Shown: positions 18,786 to 30,200 of the stretch, piece by piece
How positions within the stretch are numbered: position 1 is the first letter of the stretch
Layout of the letters: every line of letters begins with the position of its first letter
Origin: Psychrobacter frigidicola
Lineage (GTDB): Bacteria; Pseudomonadota; Gammaproteobacteria; Pseudomonadales; Moraxellaceae
Assembly (NCBI RefSeq): GCF_007997305.1
Contig: NZ_VORZ01000001.1
Location: 1 to 64,000 of the forward strand
Direction: 5' to 3'
Length of the DNA stretch: 64,000 nucleotides
Made by a program: the position numbers and the translations under genes
Notes under the pieces: generated by a model
What the model was told of the DNA's origin: nothing
The model's database searches: none
What the model saw: only the letters and a program-made list of their open reading frames with translations

Positions 18786-20681
18786 TCAATCATGAGTAAT
18801 AGCGGCAATCTGTTCAGCTAAATTTTTATCAAATGAGTAGGATAATGCCACGAAATGCGCTTGTACTTCTTTTAGGTCAGCAGCACTATCACCTGCAAAA
18901 CGTACGGTGAGACTATTACTTGTATTTGACTTGCGCAATATGCCAAAGCCACGAGTAAAATCTAAGCGCACGCCGTCAATACAAGATAACTGGGTACCTA
19001 CGGGCAATAAGCGCAGAGCTTGTTCTCTGGTTATATATTGACCGGTACTGAAACAAGTACAAGAGGATATTGTTAAAGCTGACACTGCTCTGTTTGATCT
19101 CTTAGTAACTGGCACTTTAAGAGAGGTTGACTCATCAACTAAATGCTGCAAATAGCGACAAAACTCTGCTAAATGTTCGACGATAGCGCAGTTAGCATTG
19201 CCATTATCTGGTAGTGGCAAATACTGATCAGCAGTACTGATTAGTATAGGCAAGTTCTGAGTAATATCAGTCAGCTGATAAGGAGAGGTTACAGGTTTAG
19301 GCTGTCCCCACACATCCTTGGGAAGAAAGGTTGTTTTATACTTAGGCTTATTATCACTAACCGCATCAAACTCAATATAGCCATTAATGTTCGATACTGT
19401 TGCAGTATGCGCTAACCAATGCAAGAGCCTTAGGCCTGCATACATGGCATCATCGTAGATAATAAAATAACTGTCATTAAAGATAAAGTGTCCTGATAGT
19501 TCACCTGCAAAAATAATATCAGTGGCCGAAGACTGTAATTGTCGGCGCATCAGACTGCTGCCCGTTTTACTCATGATAGGCGTTGCACCAAGCTCTACCA
19601 GTAAACGTGGCAGATGGTGCGAGCATTTGACATCAAATAAAATTTTCGGGGCATTCAAATTATCTGTAGATTCAGGGCGTTCAGTCATTGCTACCGTCGC
19701 TAATAAGTATAGCAGATGGTCAGGAAGGACAACTTTACCTCTATTATCAACAATCATTAAGCGATCGCCATCGCCATCAAAGGCCAATCCAATATCTGCC
19801 TCATTAATGATAACGGTTTGTTGCAACTCTGCAAGACGATTGGGCTCGGTGGGATCAGGATTGCCTGTGGGAAAATTGCCGTCAGGTGTATCATTGAGCA
19901 TGATAACTTGTTTACAAAAACGCATAAATAAAGGCTGAGCAATGTTACTCGTCGCGCCATTCATACAATCAATAACAACGGTTAAGTTAAGCTTAGATAA
20001 GGTAGCTCTATTATCTGTTTCTAGCTCATCATTAGGCCGAGTTATACGAGTAAACACGTGTGCAATTGCATTAATATAAGCGGTCGCTACGTTATTAGTA
20101 GGCAAAAATATAGGGCTTTTAATAAGGCTGCTATTAGGGGTATGAAATAACTGTTGAGAGCTGTGCTGGGTAATATTATTTTTATTATTCAGCGCTGTTA
20201 CTACATCATTATTAACTAAACTTTGATAAACGCGAGCAATATCTGCACTACTAGGAGAGGCGTTACCGACCATCCATTTTATCCCTAAGGTATCTTTAGC
20301 AGAATGGCTGGCAGTGACCATGATGCCATGACCGTCATAGTGCTCTGCCCAAAATGCCATCATTGGTGTGGTAATAAGACCTAAACGGATAACTTGTAGC
20401 CCGTGCTGATGCAAAATATTGGCAAGCGTTTGCGCAATAATGTCACTATCGCAGCGCACATCATAGCCAATCACGACAGTGCGAATGTCATAGTTAGGGA
20501 TTTGTTCAGCATCAAGTGCGATGTCTTTATCTTGCACCTTAAATTTTTGCGACTTATAAAGCTGAGCGAAAGTCTCACCCAGCGCTTGTATAAATTCAGA
20601 GGTAAAGTACTCCCGCGCGCCGCGAATATCATAAGCACGAAATAAAGAATGCTGAGCAGCAAAGTTTGACCTATTTATCAT
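18786..20681 (-). CDS. algC: Phosphomannomutase/phosphoglucomutase homologue (AlgC-like), altered active-site loop
   Basis: A four-domain phosphohexomutase that would interconvert hexose 1- and 6-phosphates for LPS or capsule synthesis. At 631 aa it is about 160 residues longer than Pseudomonas AlgC (463 aa). The N-terminal LFRAYDIRG, the metal loop FDGDGDR (301-307), the sugar loop GELSGH (393-398) and the phosphate loop RKSNTSNSLTVRF (from 583) are in place. The catalytic Ser loop is TASHSAKD (123-130, Ser125) instead of the usual TGSHNP. Extra sequence lies around 155-190, 330-345 and 520-545. Position between dut and argB supports orthology to algC. Activity is likely but the loop change makes it less than certain. 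Confidence 0.88.
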   Translation of the reverse strand: MINRSNFAAQHSLFRAYDIRGAREYFTSEFIQALGETFAQLYKSQKFKVQDKDIALDAEQIPNYDIRTVVIGYDVRCDSDIIAQTLANILHQHGLQVIRLGLITTPMMAFWAEHYDGHGIMVTASHSAKDTLGIKWMVGNASPSSADIARVYQSLVNNDVVTALNNKNNITQHSSQQLFHTPNSSLIKSPIFLPTNNVATAYINAIAHVFTRITRPNDELETDNRATLSKLNLTVVIDCMNGATSNIAQPLFMRFCKQVIMLNDTPDGNFPTGNPDPTEPNRLAELQQTVIINEADIGLAFDGDGDRLMIVDNRGKVVLPDHLLYLLATVAMTERPESTDNLNAPKILFDVKCSHHLPRLLVELGATPIMSKTGSSLMRRQLQSSATDIIFAGELSGHFIFNDSYFIIYDDAMYAGLRLLHWLAHTATVSNINGYIEFDAVSDNKPKYKTTFLPKDVWGQPKPVTSPYQLTDITQNLPILISTADQYLPLPDNGNANCAIVEHLAEFCRYLQHLVDESTSLKVPVTKRSNRAVSALTISSCTCFSTGQYITREQALRLLPVGTQLSCIDGVRLDFTRGFGILRKSNTSNSLTVRFAGDSAADLKEVQAHFVALSYSFDKNLAEQIAAITHD

Positions 20682-20797
20682 ACGATTACTCTCATCTCCT
20701 TATTATTGTTATGACTGTTTCATTACTTACGCTAACGGCTTATGTTAATAGCGCTTACCCAGTTTTAGACTGACACAGAATCATGCATAACTGTAAT

Positions 20798-21262
20798 TTA
20801 TTGACGACCAGAATGGCCAAAACCACCAGCACCGCGTGCGCTTTCATCACTAAATTCAGTCACCACTGCAAATTCAGGGCGGGCGACTGGCACCACAATG
20901 TACTGTGCCATCCGTTCAGCAGGGTTAAGGATAAAGTCCTCGTTGCTACGATTCCAGATACTAACCATCAGCTCGCCTTGATAATCCGCATCAATTAGCC
21001 CGACCAAGTTACCAAGGACGATGCCATGCTTATGACCAAGGCCTGAGCGCGGTAAAATCATGCCAGCATAATTAGGGTCTTGAATATAGACTGCAAGCCC
21101 AGTACCGATTAAATGCGTTGCACCAGCTTTAATGGTCAACGGCTCATCAATACAAGCACGCAAATCAATACCTGCTGAGCCATCAGTGGCACGCGTTGGT
21201 AGCGAAAATGCTTCATCTTCAGTGATTTTTGAGTTTAATACTTTAACTTGTACAGCGTGCAT
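20798..21262 (-). CDS. dut: dUTP pyrophosphatase
   Basis: A trimeric dUTPase, 154 aa, hydrolysing dUTP to dUMP so that uracil stays out of DNA. All five motifs are present: [12 protein letters not shown] (25-36), PRSGLG (71-76), [11 protein letters not shown] (88-98), ERMAQ (116-120) and the C-terminal Gly-rich [10 protein letters not shown] (143-152). First gene of dut-algC-argB on the minus strand; 116 nt separate it from the algC homologue. Confidence 0.97.
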   Translation of the reverse strand: MHAVQVKVLNSKITEDEAFSLPTRATDGSAGIDLRACIDEPLTIKAGATHLIGTGLAVYIQDPNYAGMILPRSGLGHKHGIVLGNLVGLIDADYQGELMVSIWNRSNEDFILNPAERMAQYIVVPVARPEFAVVTEFSDESARGAGGFGHSGRQ

Positions 21263-21314
21263 GACAGACTCACTTAACGATTTGACTGTTTATATATAGT
21301 TTTAATAAATAGAT

Positions 21315-21345
21315 AACGACAGCAGTTTTTGGTGCTGTCGTTTTT
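21315..21345. terminator. Hairpin between dut and the mgtE remnant
   Basis: A perfect 10-bp stem (21315-21324 with 21333-21342), 8-nt loop. The T tract (TTTTT at 21341-21345) follows it on the plus strand, where no gene lies upstream. On the minus strand it comes after the mgtE remnant and just before dut, but with no T tract. It may be a leftover terminator of the decayed gene. Confidence 0.5.
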
Positions 21346-21359
21346 AACAACTTCAACTG

Positions 21360-21678
21360 CTAAAATAATAAGACGCTAGCCAGTTCCAAGAATAATATAA
21401 AGCCAACAATATCAGCAATTGTGGTCGAGACCACTGAGGCTGATAGGGCAGAGTCGAGATTCATATTTTTTACTATCAGCGGAATAGTGATTCCTGAAAC
21501 ATCAGTAGCCGTCATATTAATGGCGATGGCAAAGCCAATCACTATGCTAATCTTAACATCATGAAACCACATTTGTGCGATGAACACCATAACAAATACC
21601 CAAATAGTACCGTTTATCGCGCTATTTGACTGTCCATGCCTCTCGTTATGAGGCTTAATGACGGGTGCAAAATGGATA
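21360..21678 (-). pseudogene. mgtE: mgtE remnant: C-terminal fragment of a magnesium transporter
   Basis: The minus-strand frame encodes the last two or three membrane helices of an MgtE-type magnesium channel and nothing else. Recognisable pieces are SAINGTIWVF, VIGFAIAINM, the IPLIVKNMNLDSAL segment, and STTIADIVGFILF, which keeps the Asp of the pore-lining TM5 helix. A full MgtE has about 450 residues with N-terminal N and CBS domains; none of these is present upstream, where a stop precedes the frame and the rep gene ends at 21767. An ATG at 21590 opens 76 codons, but the fragment cannot form a pore by itself. I take it as a 5'-truncated relic rather than a gene. Confidence 0.72.
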
Positions 21679-21766
21679 TCTTATGAACAAAAAATAACCC
21701 TTATGTGTTGTATGATTAAATTTTATCGCTAATAACCGTATTATTTATGAAGATTTATCACAAAAA

Positions 21767-23800
21767 CTAACGCTTACCCAATAACGCCCGTATATTTGCT
21801 AAGTATTCATCAGCGACGGCTTCTGGGTCTTTAGTGGCTTTTTTCTTTTTAGCTTTGGCTGGCCAGTCGATATGGTCTTCTGGTAGCTCATCTAAGAATC
21901 TAGATTCTGAAGTAACACGCATCTGGCCTCCTGCACGGCGCTGAGTCGCCAAAGTCAAGGTCAGTTCACGACGGGCGCGGGTAATACCGACGTACATAAG
22001 GCGGCGTTCTTCTTCAACGGTCTCACTGATAATAGAGTTACGATGCGGTAGCATCTCTTCTTCTAAGCCCATAATATAAACGTAATTAAACTCCAAACCT
22101 TTTGCTGCATGCAAAGTCATTAAATTGACCTTATTAGTATTCTCATCTTCTTGCTGCTGCTCTAACATATCAAGCAACACCAGCTTACGAATAATGGTAT
22201 CAATAGTACGGTCTTCATCGTTTTCAGCACGGTTGATCAGTGATTGAATACTGGTATATAGCACTTCAATATTATCGAGACGGTTTTTTTCTTGTTGCGG
22301 CGTTTTCGCCTCTGAGCGCACTACATCGACGTAACCAGTTTCATCAATCATCTGCCGAACGATAGGTACAGGGTCCGGATGCTGATCCAGCTCGCGAGTA
22401 TAATGCTCAACGAAGTCGCCAAACTCTTTTAAAGTACTATAAGCCTTAGATGGCAATACATGACTGAGACCCGCATGGGTACAAGAGGCGAGCAACGAGA
22501 TGCTATGTTCTTGTGAAAACAGTCCAAGCTTCTCGAGGGTCGCAGGCCCCATACCGCGTTTGGGAGTATTAATAATACGCAAAAAAGCACTGTCATCTTC
22601 AGGGTTTAGAATCAGACGTAAGTAGCCCATGATATCTTTGATTTCGCTACGGGCAAAGAAAGATTGACCACCAGAAATCTTATAAGGGACTTGTAATTGG
22701 CGTAAGTTAGCCTCTAACATCCGCGCTTGGAAGTTACTGCGATATAGGACTGCGTAATCTTCCCATTCATTACCAAAACGTAGCTTATGGGTGACAATCT
22801 CTTTGGCAACCCGCTCAGACTCATCATCATCATTACGGCAGTTGATAATACGAATTTTTTCGCCATGACCTTTATCTGACCACAGTTTTTTCTCAAATAA
22901 ATGCTCATTATTGGTAATAACGGCGTTGGCAGCGGTCAAAATACGACTGGTTGAGCGATAGTTCTGCTCGAGCATAACGATTTTTAACTTAGGAAAATCT
23001 TCTTTTAACAGTGCCATATTTTCAGGTTTGGCACCGCGCCACGCATAAATAGATTGGTCATCGTCACCCACTACCGTAAAGCGCCCTTGCGGTCCCACCA
23101 GATATTTAATCATTTCATACTGCGCAGTATTGGTATCCTGATACTCATCGACTAGTAAGTAGCGAATACGGTTTTGCCATTTATCACGTAACTGAAGGTT
23201 GTCACGTAAAATCTTGGTTGGTAAAACAATCAAATCATCAAAATCGACGGCATTATAAGCCCGCAGATTACGCTCATAGAGCGCGTATAAAGTCGCAAAA
23301 ATCATATCTTCGGGATCGTCTAAGGTTTCCATCGCTTTATCGGGATCAATTAGATCGTTTTTCCAGTCCGAGATGAATTTCATGGCTTTGCCAACTAGCT
23401 CACGACTTTCAGCGCCACTTAAGTTGTCGCGCATCATCAGCTCCATCAATAAGCGCTTACTGTCCTCGCCATCCATAATTGAGAAGTTACCCTTAAGTGG
23501 GGTATGAATGAGCTCATAACGTAAAAACTGTAGCCCAAATTGATGAAAGGTTGATACCGTTAGACCACGAGTTTTTTCACTGGGCATCAATTTGCTCACT
23601 CGAGCTTTCATCTCACGTGCGGCTTTGTTGGTAAAAGTCACTGCAGTAATGCGCTCAGCTGGCACATTACATTCTTCGATCAGGTAGGCAATCTTACGGG
23701 TAATGACTGAGGTCTTACCGGAGCCAGCACCGGCCAATACCAGTAGTGGGCCTGATACATAGAGCATAGCTTCTTGTTGTTTGGGATTCAGTTGACTCAT
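21767..23800 (-). CDS. rep: ATP-dependent DNA helicase Rep
   Basis: A superfamily 1 3'-5' helicase of 677 aa, almost the length of E. coli Rep (673). Walker A is AGAGSGKT (23-30), followed by TFTNKAAREMKAR (Ia), LLVDEYQDTN (II), VGDDDQSIYAWRGA (III), LEQNYRST (IV), MTLHAAKGLEF (V) and RLMYVGITRARREL (VI). Rep clears protein roadblocks ahead of the replisome; the VGDDDQSIYAWRGA form and the length favour Rep over UvrD. The Lys-rich tail (AKAKKKKATK) may contact DNA or DnaB. Single gene; about 420 nt of non-coding DNA precede it. Confidence 0.95.
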   Translation of the reverse strand: MSQLNPKQQEAMLYVSGPLLVLAGAGSGKTSVITRKIAYLIEECNVPAERITAVTFTNKAAREMKARVSKLMPSEKTRGLTVSTFHQFGLQFLRYELIHTPLKGNFSIMDGEDSKRLLMELMMRDNLSGAESRELVGKAMKFISDWKNDLIDPDKAMETLDDPEDMIFATLYALYERNLRAYNAVDFDDLIVLPTKILRDNLQLRDKWQNRIRYLLVDEYQDTNTAQYEMIKYLVGPQGRFTVVGDDDQSIYAWRGAKPENMALLKEDFPKLKIVMLEQNYRSTSRILTAANAVITNNEHLFEKKLWSDKGHGEKIRIINCRNDDDESERVAKEIVTHKLRFGNEWEDYAVLYRSNFQARMLEANLRQLQVPYKISGGQSFFARSEIKDIMGYLRLILNPEDDSAFLRIINTPKRGMGPATLEKLGLFSQEHSISLLASCTHAGLSHVLPSKAYSTLKEFGDFVEHYTRELDQHPDPVPIVRQMIDETGYVDVVRSEAKTPQQEKNRLDNIEVLYTSIQSLINRAENDEDRTIDTIIRKLVLLDMLEQQQEDENTNKVNLMTLHAAKGLEFNYVYIMGLEEEMLPHRNSIISETVEEERRLMYVGITRARRELTLTLATQRRAGGQMRVTSESRFLDELPEDHIDWPAKAKKKKATKDPEAVADEYLANIRALLGKR

Positions 23801-24224
23801 AAAATGACCTGTAAGACAGAAGCAGAAAAAAGGAGAGCTATAAAATAACTATAAAAAATGATTTAAAGAAATAAGCGCTAATAGCAGCGATGACCAAATA
23901 AACGCAGCGCGTTTTAGTATAAGAGGTTTGGCAAAGTTAAATAAAAATCAGGTGAAAAGGTAGGCTGTCGTTATAGCTTAAATGACGTATTTTATATAAA
24001 TAATAACATGGTAAATGTAATGATTTCTAGAGGTTAGTAGCAATTAACGATTGAAATTTAGTGGGCTATTATAAAGCATAAAGGCTGCATTTGGGGAGCT
24101 GATAAATACAGTATACCAGCCTCACACTAAAAACTATGGTGACAAAGATATTAATAGAATTGCGCCAATCAATCTAAACTAATTGGCGCGAAAAAGAAGT
24201 CTTTTTTAATAAAAAATCTTAACA
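23801..24224. other. Non-coding region between hemB and rep
   Basis: About 420 AT-rich bases carrying the rep promoter region and the hemB 3' end, both on the minus strand. A hairpin (GCGCCAAT at 24162-24169 with ATTGGCGC at 24182-24189) lies 35 nt after the hemB stop; it lacks a good T tract. Nothing else recognised. Confidence 0.5.
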
Positions 24225-25241
<1,017 letters not shown>

Positions 25242-25364
25242 TTATTGTTGGGTAAAATTATGAAATGGCTGTCATTATCAATTATAAAATCAGTGTTTAT
25301 AAAAATAAGGAGGTATCAAGTAACGTTTAATGCGGTATGACTACTATAACCAAAGTCAGACTCT

Positions 25365-25397
25365 AAAAGCAAAAAGCCCCACCAAGTTGGCAGGGCT
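25365..25397 (-). terminator. Terminator of the RND efflux operon
   Basis: On the minus strand a 10-bp stem (two G-U pairs), loop ACT, occupies 25397-25375 and is followed by TTTTTGCTTTT. It lies 44 nt after the stop of the outer-membrane component gene. Confidence 0.9.
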
Positions 25398-25440
25398 AAT
25401 TGTAAGATATTTATGCAATAGTCATGCGCTAAGTAAGCCC

Positions 25441-27285
25441 TTAAGGCTCAATAATCTGCGTCACTGGCACTTGTTCAACAGGTGTCTCTTGGGTGATGGT
25501 ACCAACCGTAGCGTCTATTTTACCATTGTTATTGATATCAACAACTGCCGTCGGTTTAAATATAGCAGTCGCTGGTGATTTTGATTGTTTAATCGTGATG
25601 GCTTCTTGCAACGTAGTCACCCGTGCTGAACTGGCAGCATCAATAGCGTAAGCTGCTTTAGTCTCAGCGCTATTACCAACTTTACTACCAATTTGCGCGA
25701 CATTGGTATATTGCGGTATAGGAATGAGCGCTGGTACATCAAGATTAGACCCACCACCCAGTGCTTGATACAGCTCAATTTGACTAATAAGTTTTTGTAG
25801 CTCTAAATCAAGAATGCCTTGCTGGGTTGAGAATAACGAGCGCTGCGCATCAAGAACATCTAGATAGTTTGAAATACCTGCTTTGAAACGCGCATCAGCA
25901 ATTTGATAGGTTTGCTCGAAGTTATCTTGCAAGCGATATTGCGAAAGAAGCTGTTCGCCTAGTGTCGCCCTTGTTGCGAGTACGTCTGAGACTTCACGGA
26001 AGGCAGTTTGAATAGATTTTTCATAACCAGCTAGCGTTTGCTGACGTTCAATCTTAGCCACATCATAGTTTGCATCTAAGCGTCCGCCATCGAAGATAGG
26101 TACACTTACACTTGGGCCAAACGACCAGCCCAATGAACTGCTTTTAAACAAGTCATTTAAGCTACTACTACCAATACCAATACTACTGGCAAGGCTAATA
26201 GAGGGGAAGTATGATGCCCGTGCAACCTCGATATTTGCCCCAGCAGCTTTCAAGTTATATTCCGCTTGTAAGATGTCAGGACGATAACGCAGCAGCTCGC
26301 TTGGTAGACCGGCACTAAAGATTTGATGGGTCGTAATGTTGCTGACTGCAGGCGTTGGAACAAGGCTACCTGGAATTGGCGCACCAACTAGAAATTGCAG
26401 GGCATTACGTGATCTTAAAATACTGCTTTGGGCACGTAATACCGCAAGTCTAGCATTTTCTAATGAAGCACTGGCTTGCAGAGAAGGCAGCTTAGGATCA
26501 ATACCTGCCTCAAAACGTTTGTCTGCAATAAATAGCGATCTATTACGACTGTCAACCGTTGCTTCAGCCAATTTGAGCTGTGCTAAGCTATAGCTTAAGT
26601 TGGCATAGCTCTGCGCAATATTACTGATTAAGCTGATTTGGGTCGCGTCTTTTGCTGCTGTTGTTGATAAGAAATTTTGTAATGCTTGGTCTTTTAAACT
26701 GGAGATTTTGCCCCAAAAATCCAACTCGTAATTGGCGAGACCTAAATTAACATTATAGCTATCGCCAGTTTGACTGCCGCCTAGTGGACTGCCCTGACGC
26801 CGGCGTGAATAGCCTGCACTACTATCGATTGTTGGTAGGTCACGAATATCGGTAATTTGATATTGTGCGCGCGCTTTTTCAATGGCTAAGCGGGCATTTG
26901 CAAAGTCTTTATTATTCTCAAGACCTAGCGCAATCAGACCTTTTAAACGCTCGTCGCTGTAAAAGTTCTGCCAGCGTTGACTGGCAAGGCTTTGTTGTTC
27001 GACACCACTCACAGTCTCCCGATCGAACGCACCGTAAGCTTGCTCAATGGGTAAGTTGGGTTCTGCAAGTACAGGACGCATATCTGCTTTAGGAATAGTA
27101 TTACACGCTGCCATACTCATTGCCAATACCGTCAAGCTCAATAAGCGGCCAGATTTGCCAGCTCTTGAAGACGTAGCAAATAGTGACGTTGCTAGTATTG
27201 TGCCTGTAGTGGGGCGCATGCTAGCAGTAGTATGAACTACTGCTTTGATGGCTGAGTTAGGGGTAAAAAAGGATCTGAAACTCAT
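25441..27285 (-). CDS. RND efflux outer-membrane factor (AdeK/OprM type lipoprotein)
   Basis: The outer-membrane channel of the tripartite pump, 614 aa. It is a TolC-superfamily protein of the NodT/OprM branch, with a lipobox ending at Cys60 (MSMAAC) and two repeats of the OMF fold: the first after NFYSDERLKGLIALGLENN, the second around SLGWSFGPSVSVPIFDGGRL and FREVSDVLATRA. The region before the lipobox is about 59 residues, much longer than a normal lipoprotein signal; Met23 (MRPTTGTIL) is a possible later start. The C-terminus carries about 110 extra Ala/Thr/Ile/Lys-rich residues beyond ELYQALGGG, where OprM-like proteins usually end. The start codon overlaps the stop of the transporter gene (ATGA). 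Confidence 0.92.
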   Translation of the reverse strand: MSFRSFFTPNSAIKAVVHTTASMRPTTGTILATSLFATSSRAGKSGRLLSLTVLAMSMAACNTIPKADMRPVLAEPNLPIEQAYGAFDRETVSGVEQQSLASQRWQNFYSDERLKGLIALGLENNKDFANARLAIEKARAQYQITDIRDLPTIDSSAGYSRRRQGSPLGGSQTGDSYNVNLGLANYELDFWGKISSLKDQALQNFLSTTAAKDATQISLISNIAQSYANLSYSLAQLKLAEATVDSRNRSLFIADKRFEAGIDPKLPSLQASASLENARLAVLRAQSSILRSRNALQFLVGAPIPGSLVPTPAVSNITTHQIFSAGLPSELLRYRPDILQAEYNLKAAGANIEVARASYFPSISLASSIGIGSSSLNDLFKSSSLGWSFGPSVSVPIFDGGRLDANYDVAKIERQQTLAGYEKSIQTAFREVSDVLATRATLGEQLLSQYRLQDNFEQTYQIADARFKAGISNYLDVLDAQRSLFSTQQGILDLELQKLISQIELYQALGGGSNLDVPALIPIPQYTNVAQIGSKVGNSAETKAAYAIDAASSARVTTLQEAITIKQSKSPATAIFKPTAVVDINNNGKIDATVGTITQETPVEQVPVTQIIEP

Positions 27286-30200
27286 TGTATATTATCTCCG
27301 AAACTTACAGGCTGATAACTCTGAGGAGTTGGGTTTGACGTATCATCAGTTGGTGTGTCATCCGTTGGTATACTTGGCGTGTCGTCTGGATCATTTGGAT
27401 TATTCGGACCATTACTGCTCTCTTTGTTATTGTCGTCATTACCTTTGTAAGGGAAGATACTACGCACCCAAATATAGAACATAGGAATGAAGAAAATACC
27501 CAATACGGTGGCTGTAACAACCCCACCAACAACACTAGTACCAATGGCGTTCTGACTACCAGAACCGGCACCAGTGGCTATGAATAATGGCACAACACCC
27601 AGACCGAAGGCAAGCGAGGTCATAACAATGGGACGTAAACGCTGACGCGCTGCGAGCATGACCGCCTCTTTGAGAGTATAGCCTTCATCCTCTTGGTGAT
27701 CCCTCGCAAACTCAATAATCAAGATAGCGTTTTTGGCGGATAGCCCGACCACCGTGAGTAGACCAACTTGTAAGTAAACATCATTGGATAAGCCACGGAA
27801 CCAAGTAAATAGCACCGCCCCTAATACCCCAAGTGGGATTACTAATAGTACTGAGAATGGAATGGACCAACTCTCATACAGAGCCGCAAGACATAAGAAT
27901 ACCACTAAGATAGAGATTGCATACAGCATTGGCGCTTGCGCCCCTGATTTTTTCTCTTCTAATGATAGACCTGTCCACTCAAAGCCGACACCTTCAGGTA
28001 ATTGTTCGACCATAGATTCCATGGCATCCATCGCTTCACCAGTACTTAAGCCTTCAGCCGCATTACCCTGAATGTTCATTGAGGCTAAGCTATTATAGCG
28101 TGTGAGACCCGGTGAACCGGTTTCCCATTGACTACTAGAGAAAGCATCAAAGGATATCATCTCGTTGCTGTCATTACGGACATACCATTTACCGATATCA
28201 GTAGGGTTAGTACGGCTACTCGGCTCACCTTGCACAAACACACGCTTAATACGACCACGGTCTACGAAGTCATTAATATAACTTGAGCCCCATGCGGTTG
28301 AGATCACGCTATTAATATTTGCCAGTGACAAACCATAAGCTGCGGCTTGTTCTTGGTTGATATCAACTTTAAGCTGAGGTGCATCTTCTTGTCCGTTTGG
28401 ACGCACACCGGCTACTTGATCATTTTGAGCGGCCATACCGAGCAGCATATTACGTGCCTCTAGCAAACCTTCATGCCCAACGTTGCCTGTATCTTGGAGC
28501 ATCAAGTCAAAACCACTCGAGTTACCAAGCCCACTAATCGCTGGTGGAATAATATTAAAAACAGTCGCTTCGTTAATTTGGGTAAAGAAGTAACCTTGTG
28601 CACGATCAGATACGGCCTGCGCGGTATTTTCTGCCCCTTTGCGATCTGCCCAGTCATTTAATTTCACGAAGGCGATACCGACGTTTTGACCTTGTCCAAC
28701 GAAACTAAAGCCCGCGATTGTAAATGCTGAAGCCACATTATCGGGTTCTTGACCACTATAATAATCGCTAACTTTATCCAGCACCGCTTGTGTCTCATTA
28801 AGGGTCGAACCAGCGGGAAGCTGTACTGCGGTAAACATAATACCCTGGTCTTCTTCTGGTAAAAATGAGCCGGGGATACGTAAGAATACCACTGCCATAA
28901 TAGCGATAATGACAACATAAACGATAAAGTAAATCCATTTATGGCCAAAACTTTTACCGACAAAATTCTCATAAGAACGACTTGCTTTGGTAAAAGAGCG
29001 GTTAAACCAACCGAAAAAGCCTTTTTGGTTTTCGCTATTGCCTTTTTCATGGCTCTTGCTACGTTTTAGTAAGGTCACACATAGGGCAGGGGTAAAAATC
29101 AAGGCCACCAAAGCAGACAATACCATACTAGTAATCAGGGTAATGGCGAACTGACGATAAATGACCCCAGTGGAGCCGCCAAAGAAAGCCATCGGTACGA
29201 ATACCGCTGATAAAATAAGCGCGATACCAACAACGATTTTACTAATTTCCTTCATTGATTGTATCGTGGCGTCTTTGATAGAGATATGTTGGTCTTCTTC
29301 CAATAGCCGCTCAACGTTCTCCACGACGACAATAGCATCATCCACCAGTAGTCCAATGGAGAGCACCATGGCAAACATAGTCAGTACGTTAATACTAAAC
29401 CCTGCGACATACAGCACCGCAAAAGTACCTAGCAGTACAACAGGTACGGCAAGGGTCGGAATGATAGTCGCGCGCCAGTTCTGTAAGAAAATGAACATGA
29501 CGATAAATACTAAGATAATCGCTTCGATTAAAGTTTTGACGACTTGCTCAATAGATAAGCGTACAAATGGAGTCGTGTCGTAAGGAATGACTGACTTTAA
29601 ACCTGCAGGGAAGTTTGCTTCTAGCTCAGCGACTTGATCACCGACCAATTCGCGAGTTTCAAGCGCGTTAGCACCGCCTGCTAGTGAGACGGCAAGGCCA
29701 GCAGCTTTTTTACCATTAAACAATGAAATAGTACTGTAATTTTCACTACCAATCTCAACGTCTGCAACATCGCCTAAGCGCACTTGAGCACCAGAGGTGT
29801 CTGTTTTCAACAGAATGTTTTTGAATTCGTCAGGTGTTTTCAGATAGCTTTGAATGGTGACTGTCGCATTAATAACTTGTTCATCGGTATCAGCAGGTGC
29901 TTGGCCCAATTGACCGGCAGATACTTGTGCGTTTTGCGCCCGTACTGCATTGGCCACATCAGATGGCACCATGTTATAGCTACGCAAGCGTTCAGGGTCA
30001 AGCCAAATACGCATGGCGTAGGCCGCACCGAATGCTTGTACTTGGCCAACCCCTTCAACACGGCTGAGCTGATCGACGACATTCGAGTTGATATAATCAC
30101 CGATATCAGCAGCATCCATACTGCCATCTTCGGAGACAAACGCAAACACGGCTAAAAAGCCTTCAGAGGCTTTATTAACGTTGACACCCTGACGCTGAAC

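Noticed and set aside
25330..25578. An 82-codon plus-strand frame at the end of the efflux operon
   Set aside because: It runs through the operon terminator and the 3' end of the outer-membrane gene, with no ribosome binding site.
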